From assembly GCF_963678635.1 (NCBI RefSeq), contig NW_026970671.1, positions 1-64,000 on the forward strand: a DNA stretch of 64,000 bases. Direction: 5' to 3'. The notes below the pieces were generated by a model. The model made no database searches. It saw only the letters and a program-made list of their open reading frames with translations, and was not told the DNA's origin. Positions 57,554 through 64,000 of the stretch are shown piece by piece (position 1 is the stretch's first letter; every line of letters begins with the position of its first letter). The translations under genes were made by a program, and so were the position numbers. The DNA comes from Symsagittifera roscoffensis (taxonomy: Eukaryota > Xenacoelomorpha > Acoela > Convolutidae).

Positions 57554-58445
57554 ATGAGGTTTCCATGTCATAGAAGAAATTTTAGCAACCCTTGACGACT
57601 CAGACTGGGTTATATAATTGAAATTGATTTAAACTACTCCCAATTATTGCAAGAAAATCACCGAGACTAACAAATGGCAATTACTAAGGAAGTTGTTCAA
57701 AAATATAGGTTGAGTAGATTTTTAAAAAAAAATCTCTCAGAGCAAATGAAAAACTTTGAAAACTGTGGACCCGCAAAAGTTAAAATGAAAACATCGTTTT
57801 CATATTTTTTTGATAAGACTCACTATTTAATTTTTTATAAACTCCAGAACTTCTACGTGAAGCTTGGCCTTATCGTTACAAACTTGTATCGCATCGTAAT
57901 GTTCAAACAAGAAATGTGGCTCGAACTGTACTCTAAAAACAAAACAAATAGTGAGCGGCAAAAAATGTTTGAAGAAGCCCTAAAAAAATCAATGATCAAT
58001 TTAAATTATGGGAAGTTGTGTGAAACAAAACGAAAGAGAATGATTTTACGAGATGCTGGACTGAGATGCTGAAGAAACAACGGAGAATACAAGTCAGCTT
58101 TAAATTGAAACCTACAAGCCTTTTAGTGAAGACATTGCTGCATTGACATTGGCGCCAACGAAATCAGGAATTTTAGGAACGTGTATACTAAAGCCAACAA
58201 GATTTGAGATGTACAAATTTCACTAGGAGGTTATGAAGCCCAACTTCATCTGACACATCTTGTACTCCGACCCTGGCAGCCTAATGTACGAAAAAAAAAT
58301 CTCAAAATAAAAACAAAAAAAGTCTAATAAAAAACTGTACGGAAACTTGAAATTTTTGACAACTTCGAAACTACAATCCACTTCCTCTACATTGCAGTTA
58401 AAAGAACTCTTCGCATTGAAACCAAAACCATATTCAATACTATCG
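55600..58445 (+). pseudogene. Polinton 2 DNA polymerase B, copy 2, extends to C-terminal part
   Basis: Repeats copy 1 up to 57,553, then continues into the palm and thumb region: 57,674-58,072 (132 codons) contains SYFFDKTHYLIFYKLQNFYV, KLGLIVTNLYRIVMFKQ and MINLNYGKLCETKRK, blocks typical of the middle and C-terminal part of Polinton PolB. The sequence ends near 58,445 at a GT-AGT donor-like site (CAAAGTAAGTAC) shortly before the gag-like fragment begins. Broken. Confidence 0.88.
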
Positions 58446-58483
58446 CAAAGTAAGTACAATTCCTTCAAAATTACCAGCTCAAA

Positions 58484-60310
58484 TGTCCATAAGAATGAGT
58501 GAATTAGAAAAGGGCAGTCCACGTCGAGAGAGAAAGTCTGCGGGAAGAAATCAACCGCAACAGACAAGAAATTGGTAGAAGAGGAAAACTTGAAGGAGAG
58601 AACGGATGAGTACTTGGCGAAGAACTTGTCGCGAATGACGAGGGAAGCTGAGCATAGAGAGTTACGATTGAGAAACGAAATGGAGAAGTTGAGACTTCAA
58701 CAAGAGCAGACTCTTGGAAATCTTGACACGAAGATAGATGCGATGATGGAGAGACGAACTCAGGCTATCATGAATAGCTTGGATGGGCTACTAGGTGGCA
58801 GGAGTGGATCAAAAAATGGGGAATCGAATTCGATCAGGGAGCCAAGGTTGAACATCAATGAACAACAGAATAGGAGAAGAGACAGTTCATCAGGCTATGA
58901 CACAGGGAACATGGGGCCCGAACATCAGAGGAAGTTCAACTGGCAATAGACAGACCTCAAATGAACGACCGACGCAAGATACACATGCAAATGGGAGATG
59001 TGATTCCAGGAACGGGAGGTACATCCCAAAATCGTCTTGGCTCAGGGGTGCAAGGACACCAAGCAAGGATGCGCTTCGAGAAACGGAGGCAACAAGAAGA
59101 TGAGACGATATACAAGTTTCCAGACAATTTGGAGATGCTGAGAAGGCGTAGCCAGCCAGATGAGTCGAACAGAAGGATGAACCTGGCAGTATTCATCGAT
59201 GGCAAAATGAACCTGGCAAAATTCATCGATGGTTTGAAGATCGATGAGCTCCGAACAGTGTTAGCGACACATTATACACCATTCTCAACCAATTCACCAA
59301 CACCAGAGGAGTTAAGATTCAAGTCAAAAGAATATCTTTTGCTGAAGCCTCCATCGTAATCTGGATTTTACAAGACCAATGATGGCAATTTTAACAACGA
59401 CCAGCAAACAAAGGAAACAACTGGTACAAATCAAGGGACGATATGGACAAGAGACGCTCTTGTGCAAATTGCAGTTCGACTGACCATCATGTGTCAGCAT
59501 GACCAACTTACAAACAGGGCGTGAAAGCAAAAGGTTTCAGCCTCGATGATGAAGATGCTTTCGGCCCGAGGTGTTTATTTTGTAACTTGGAGGGTCACTC
59601 TAAAGGGATTGTCCACAATTCTGGGATGCTGTAGCAGACATCAAGAATCAAAGGCATGAGGAAGCCTTATCGGCTGTGAAAGCCAGCAAGGCTCGCCTAT
59701 TGAGTAAAGCGGAGGCGCGCAGAAAAGAAAAACAACAAGAGCTGGTAACGAAGAAGATGCACGCGGTAAGGGAAGAGATATGTGAACCAGAACCGGTGAC
59801 TGCGGCGGTGACTTCAAGATGCAGCCGCGAAGGATGCTCTACACAGAGTCCAGCAGGAATTGGTAACGGAGGAGATCGAACAAAAAGTGAAACTCGAATT
59901 GGAAAATGAGAAACTACAGGAAAAGTTGAACTCCTTCAAGGCATCAGAAGTCAAAAAAACGAAAGCACCAAACAGTTTGAGCATGAAACTAAAAGTGATC
60001 GCCGGGCAGACGTTCGGTATGGTGCCACAGGGAAGTAAAATACAATCGATAATCTCGGTTGCGGGACACCAGGCAATCAGAAATCTGAGTTAATTATCAG
60101 AATTCACTTTGATTCATTTGAATACATATGCAGATTATTTGAGACAGGTGGAGCCACGCACTGAATCAAGACCTGTGCGAGCGCTACTAACAATGGGTGG
60201 CCCTCGAATAAAGAAACTTCACGGGCGCTACGTGAAACCCGAAAAAAAACGCCTTTTGGACAAACTTTTTAGTCATTTTAAGACCTACCGAATCACTACT
60301 TGAAAAAATT
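58484..60310 (+). mobile_element. LTR-retroelement gag-like fragment, copy 2
   Basis: Close relative of copy 1: coiled-coil (ELRLRNEMEKLRLQQEQTLG, near 58,660-58,730), Gly/Ser/Arg-rich stretch with an NSIREPRLNINEQQ block, helical block with DGKMNLAKFIDGLKIDELRT (near 59,200-59,250), zinc-knuckle traces near 59,460 and 59,571, and a Lys/Glu-rich tail. Shorter than copy 1 overall. Broken in several places. No long terminal repeats or pol genes were seen. Confidence 0.7.
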
Positions 60311-61620
60311 TTTTTGTGAAATAATTTCATTTTGTACTCAAGGAACGCACATAGCGATAACTGCAGATCTATGTTTTAAATCAACACTAGCGCCAAAATC
60401 ATGAAATAATAAAAAAAATAAGTAGTATAGATATACGACCTTGAGATCGGGGTGAGGGATGTGGGGGCTGATCCCTACAGGGATCATTGGGTATAGAATA
60501 TAAATTATTATCCCTATGAAAAAATTTATTCCTGATGATCTCCATATAAAATTTTCATACCTAATGATCCGTTTGTATAACCTAATAGCTAATTTTCTCT
60601 ATGTAAAACTTTTGATCCCTTTTGATCCCATTGTCTAATTGTATGCTGATTGATCCTTATGTGAAAATTGTGTCGGGCAAAACAAAATAGTTGTAGCGAT
60701 ATTTTCTTTTCGCCACCTATAGCTTGGCAAGCTATGTTGTTTTCCAATCAACTAAAATTATTCAATGCGTTTTGCTGTCCTTTCAATGTTTCTACAAACT
60801 CTTTAGTCTGTTGAAAAAAGATATGAAATGAATTGGTTGAATTGTACGCACAATCTTCTAAAACAAGTGTCGTTGAAAGCTAATTAAAAATAAATGTGAG
60901 TTAGAAAATGTTTCAAAAGAGAATCAGTAATGTAAATGAAATCGGAAGCCTAATTTCATTGATAAATTGGTTGAAAATTATGTCAAAACATTCATATAGA
61001 TTTAAATAAAAGTTTAATGAAAAAGCATATTGGTTAGGAAACAATCGATTGTTGTGTATTTTTGAACTGTTTTTGTGTAGAAACATTGTCAAAACTTGTA
61101 TGGAACCTGTTTCTATAGAACTGAAGACATAATAAAATTTCTTGGGGTACTAGCAAGGAAAAACGCACAGTGCTCGACTCTAAGCCGATTTGTGGCGTTT
61201 CGAAACCCGTCCGGAAATTGTACTCAAAGGAGGCATCAATTGCTATTATGGTGATATATCCCCTCATAAATCCTTTTTGGTTTTTTTATCAATTTGATAG
61301 GAACCTATTTTCTCGCATTAATGCAATTTGCTGAAGACTTGTTTTAAAATGTCAACTACTAAGAGAATGTAATGTTCAAAATGATATTGAAAAGTGTGCA
61401 AAGAAGCCCTTGTTAGTTAATGAGAAAGCATGTGAGTTAGAAAACTTTTCAAAACATGATCAAATATGTAAACAAAATCAGAAGCATTGCCATTGAAGTT
61501 TTCATCATAAATCAAATTTGCAATCTAAATACAAAAAGAACCGCACATGGCGTAATTTGAGTCTTGCCTGGGAAAATTTGTCATCAATTCAGTGGCCTGA
61601 TGAAACTTCTCGTTCATTCG
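60311..61620. other. spacer between gag fragment and Polinton 2, copy 3
   Basis: About 110 bp of A+T-rich sequence not present in copy 1, then AGTAGTATAG (60,421), a G-rich patch, TGATCCCTACAGGGATCA and the GATCC-rich region as in copy 1. It carries the duplicate of the 77-codon minus-strand frame (61,034-61,267). Confidence 0.55.
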
Positions 61621-63300
61621 TTTGATTATATTGGTGTACTGTCAAAGTCAAAGAGAAACACCGAGAGGATCAGCAAAGTATAAAACTTTTCTTCTGTTGC
61701 AAATCACAATGCAAAATGTCCCCGGAGAAGCTGATTTTGAAGTGTTCACAATCATAGAGATATTTTTTGCTATGTGATGTGCAGAATTGACGGCTGCAAA
61801 CATTTCAAGAAACTTATATTTCAGATGTTTACACATCTCAATGAGATCCTGCATCTGGATTTCATCCATTTCCTGGCGGTTGAAACTGGAAGGACGTTCG
61901 TTGTAGCTTTATGGTTAGATGTAATAATAACGTTCGATGAGGGTCTATCCTGAACAAAAAGTTCCAGGTTTGCTGTCAAAGCGTTTGCCAATTGGAGATC
62001 GAGTGAAGTTGAGCATTTAGCAAGTTCTGGATGCAGTAAGAAGTCATGAGCTGCCTGATGTGTGCTAGTCAGATCGAAACACAAAATTTTAGGCTGGTAG
62101 TTATCCAGAGTAATCCCAGCCCGCAGTTCAACAGACCCAGCCCTAATAGTGTGTTGAAGAAGAGACCTTTATGATCGTGTATACTAATTGATATAATTGC
62201 TAATGGCAAACTGTTCCGTCTCAAAGTAATCTGTTCCAATCCAAACTTCTGATTATGAAAAAGAATCTTTTTTGGTAAGAGAATTTTTTGGTAATTTCTT
62301 CTTTATATGAGTAGTTAAGTTGATTCATTGGCAGAGAGCCAATGATCGGTCACAATCCTTTTTCCAACATTTAGGTTCGCTTCGGGTATTTGCAGCTTGC
62401 AAAGCTTGGCAGCAGATATAATTAGAAAGTCTTCATGAGAACGTCTGTAGAAAAGTCTGAGTGTAATACCGATCAACAAATGCTTGTCCCAGGTGGAAAA
62501 ATAACCTCCAGAGGGTCCATAGAACCAAAATTCCCTCGATTCGAGGACAAGTTCTCGTTGCGATGTCAAACCAGCTGCACCTATTGCAGCGGGATTGTTT
62601 TCAAAACTAGATCCATGACACTTGAGCCATGAGTCCTTGGCTTCTTTGTTGTTAGAAAATGCTGTTACAATAAAGCTCTTATGCGCAAAATTACTATTGG
62701 CGTTTGAGATTTTGGATCAATGAGCGGAGTGGGTACAGTCAGATAAAATGGAATTTAGGAAGTTGTTTACGAGTAACGGTGAGTCAGACATAGTAGGGTC
62801 AGTCTTGTCGTATCTCAGATCAGCTCCATTTGATTGCGTTACTTTGCATCGTGTCAACTTTGCATCGTGTCCATATAGAATTTTGTCAACAAAATTGTTA
62901 TGGTCACCGGTGATTTCAAATTCAAGCAGTGTTCCAATATGTGAATAGACAGGTCCAAATTTTTGTTCGAAAGTATTTTCAAAAATATCAAAAGGTTTGA
63001 TTTTCACACAATTCCAGAGAGCTATGGATCGCTTCGTTGAGTAACAAAGTAGCGATCATTTTTTATGTTTGAAAAAAAATCTGCTCGACCTCTCGCTGAT
63101 CCCGTTTTTCTTTGAATAGTTGTTTTTTCCGAGTACTTACTGACTTTCTTTTTCTTAATACACTCATTGACGTCCATCGATGACGTCTATCATCACCGAG
63201 TTATTTCTTGCAATTTTTGTGGCAGTGTTTTTTCAATGATTGCTTAGAAGACTTCTTTTTCATAGCGACACAAATCGGTTCAGGCGCTGCACTCATCAGA
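61621..63300 (-). mobile_element. Polinton element 2, capsid/protease module, copy 3
   Basis: Minus-strand remains: protease (61,648-61,869, MIVNTSKSASPG, YFADPLG), major capsid pieces (61,821-63,007, FDLTSTHQAAHDFLLHPELA, FWFYGPSGGYF, VYSHIGTLLEFEITGDHNNF) and a more decayed PX-like protein (about 63,040-63,300). About 5% different from copies 1 and 2 by eye, so it separated earlier than those two did. Broken. Confidence 0.85.
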
Positions 63301-63440
63301 AGCCATCTGCCCAGTTTTTTTGCAACTGGTAGAACAACCTATCGTGCATTTTCATAGCGACATAAATCAGTTCTGGCGCTGCACTCATCAGAAGTTATCT
63401 GCCCAGTTTTTTCGCAGCTGGTAGAACAACCCATCGTGCA
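63265..63440. repeat. 92-bp tandem repeat, two units
   Basis: Two units (TAGCGACACAAATCGG and TAGCGACATAAATCAG starts) corresponding to the five-unit array at 49,165. The first unit is more diverged. Confidence 0.9.
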
Positions 63441-63446
63441 AAAGAA

Positions 63447-63635
63447 ATGGAACTCATTGAGTCACCACCATTAGTTACCCCGCAATATGATCCTTCTCCT
63501 ACAGTGTCACCATGGCTTGATGAACCAGATTGTTCAACTTCAACGCAGCCCCGAAGCCTCACACTTAATCACATGGACAACTTGACTCCTTCTTTATACC
63601 ATGCACCAAAGAAAAAGCGAATGCTAACAAAATAA
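63447..63635 (+). CDS. small Pro/Ser-rich protein of Polinton 2, copy 3
   Basis: 62-codon frame: MELIESPPLVTPQYDPSPTV at the start, APKKKRMLTK at the end. Same length and position as the frame at 51,804, with eight residue changes. Function unknown. Confidence 0.4.
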   Translation: MELIESPPLVTPQYDPSPTVSPWLDEPDCSTSTQPRSLTLNHMDNLTPSLYHAPKKKRMLTK

Positions 63636-64000
63636 GAAAAATCCCAGGAGTTCTTAGATATTACATAAGTTTTAAACTGAGATTGCGTTTGTTTGATTTT
63701 CAGTTAGCTTTTTTGTATAAAAAGATTTAAACATGAAACTCGCATTGATATTTATTAGCTTACCTTCGGTGTTTTAGTATAAAAGCATTTTGTAAATTAA
63801 AATTATCTGCCTCCTAATGCTTAACTTATCAAGTTGCTAGGGAAAGGAGAGGGAAGGGAAAGTTGCTAAATCGATTTGTAACCGAATGTTGATCAAATCT
63901 TCAGTCAAAAAACAAAAAAGAACGCAAACTTTCAATTCTCAGAAACATGAGGTCCTTTTACTTTCAGACTTCTGTACAAAATCATTTGACTGGTCAGAAG
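63636..64000. other. spacer continuing past window end
   Basis: Matches 49,811-50,160 and 51,993-52,320 (TTACCTTCGGTGTTTTAGTATA, ACCGAATGTTGA). It contains a small insertion around 63,850-63,860 and another near 63,925-63,945 relative to the other copies. No gene. Confidence 0.7.

Larger units (their letters stand above)
58484..64000 (+). repeat. large direct duplication, copy 2 (runs off window)
   Basis: Partner of 44,055-50,290. It includes a 437-bp tract (61,158-61,594) with no difference from 46,944-47,380, whereas adjacent sequence differs by several percent or more. Confidence 0.85.

Noticed and set aside
60421-60430. AGTAGTATAG as the left terminus of Polinton 2 by similarity to AGTAGTATGAG of Polinton 1
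   Set aside because: The same word AGTAGTATAG occurs by itself in the 5.5-kb units (about 12,227 and 21,592), no inverted partner or 6-bp duplication was found, and copy 1 lacks it. Left as unproven.
44055-64000. The two large direct copies as long terminal repeats of one 14-20 kb retroelement
   Set aside because: They contain gag-like and Polinton coding remains and vary in divergence along their length. They are a block duplication, not LTRs.
1-64000. tRNA, rRNA, snRNA or spliced-leader genes
   Set aside because: I looked for T-loop words, 5S internal-control-like blocks and conserved rRNA words on both strands and saw none that held up. A covariance-model scan would be decisive.

Overview
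This looks like a gene-poor, A+T-rich (roughly two-thirds A+T by eye) eukaryotic segment made almost entirely of mobile-element remains and local duplications. Evidence for a eukaryote is the Polinton/Maverick elements, GT..AG-type introns, minisatellites and an internal TTAGGG telomere-type array. TTAGGG argues against a typical insect (TTAGG) or nematode (TTAGGC). A non-arthropod, non-nematode animal, perhaps a cnidarian or another invertebrate, fits best, but the species cannot be named from the sequence. No intact host gene, rRNA or tRNA was recognised.

Layout. (1) 1-9.2 kb: a short unidentified minus-strand reading frame (18-179), an old Polinton DNA-polymerase relic on the minus strand (about 1.36-3.72 kb), an unidentified coding-like patch (5.2-5.65 kb), then A+T-rich sequence with small tandem repeats. 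(2) 9.2-23.4 kb, resuming at 42.7-42.9 kb: three head-to-tail copies (A, B, C) of a roughly 5.5-kb unit. The units carry a 25-bp CCGGAGGGGT-rich minisatellite, recurrent CAGTG-N4-CACTG hairpins and two degenerate peptides. Copy B holds a perfect 80-bp TAACCC array. (3) 23,429-42,675: a 19.2-kb Polinton with terminal inverted repeats and a 6-bp target duplication, inserted in copy C. Copy A shows the empty site. Its parts, left to right, are an unknown leading module, a membrane protein, packaging ATPase, a small conserved protein, integrase, penton-type minor capsid protein, a basic minor virion protein, double-jelly-roll major capsid protein, adenain-like protease, two minus-strand genes, an unknown gene and protein-primed PolB. 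It is clearly broken in many places. (4) 43-64 kb: a second Polinton family (protease, capsid and minor virion protein on the minus strand, PolB on the plus strand) mixed with a retroelement gag-like fragment. This region was rearranged by two successive tandem duplications (47.9-52.5 kb and 52.2-57.55 kb) and a larger direct duplication (44.05-50.3 kb against 58.48-64.0 kb).

How it fits together: in the 19-kb element the genes form the usual Polinton replication, integration and virion set. The most unusual signals are structural: the exact Polinton insertion with a paralogous empty site, the perfect telomere-type array in one repeat copy, a 437-bp tract of perfect identity inside otherwise diverged duplicates, a 92-bp repeat between divergent genes that differs in copy number between copies, and a Cys/His-bearing peptide shared by the 5.5-kb unit and a distant locus on the opposite strand.
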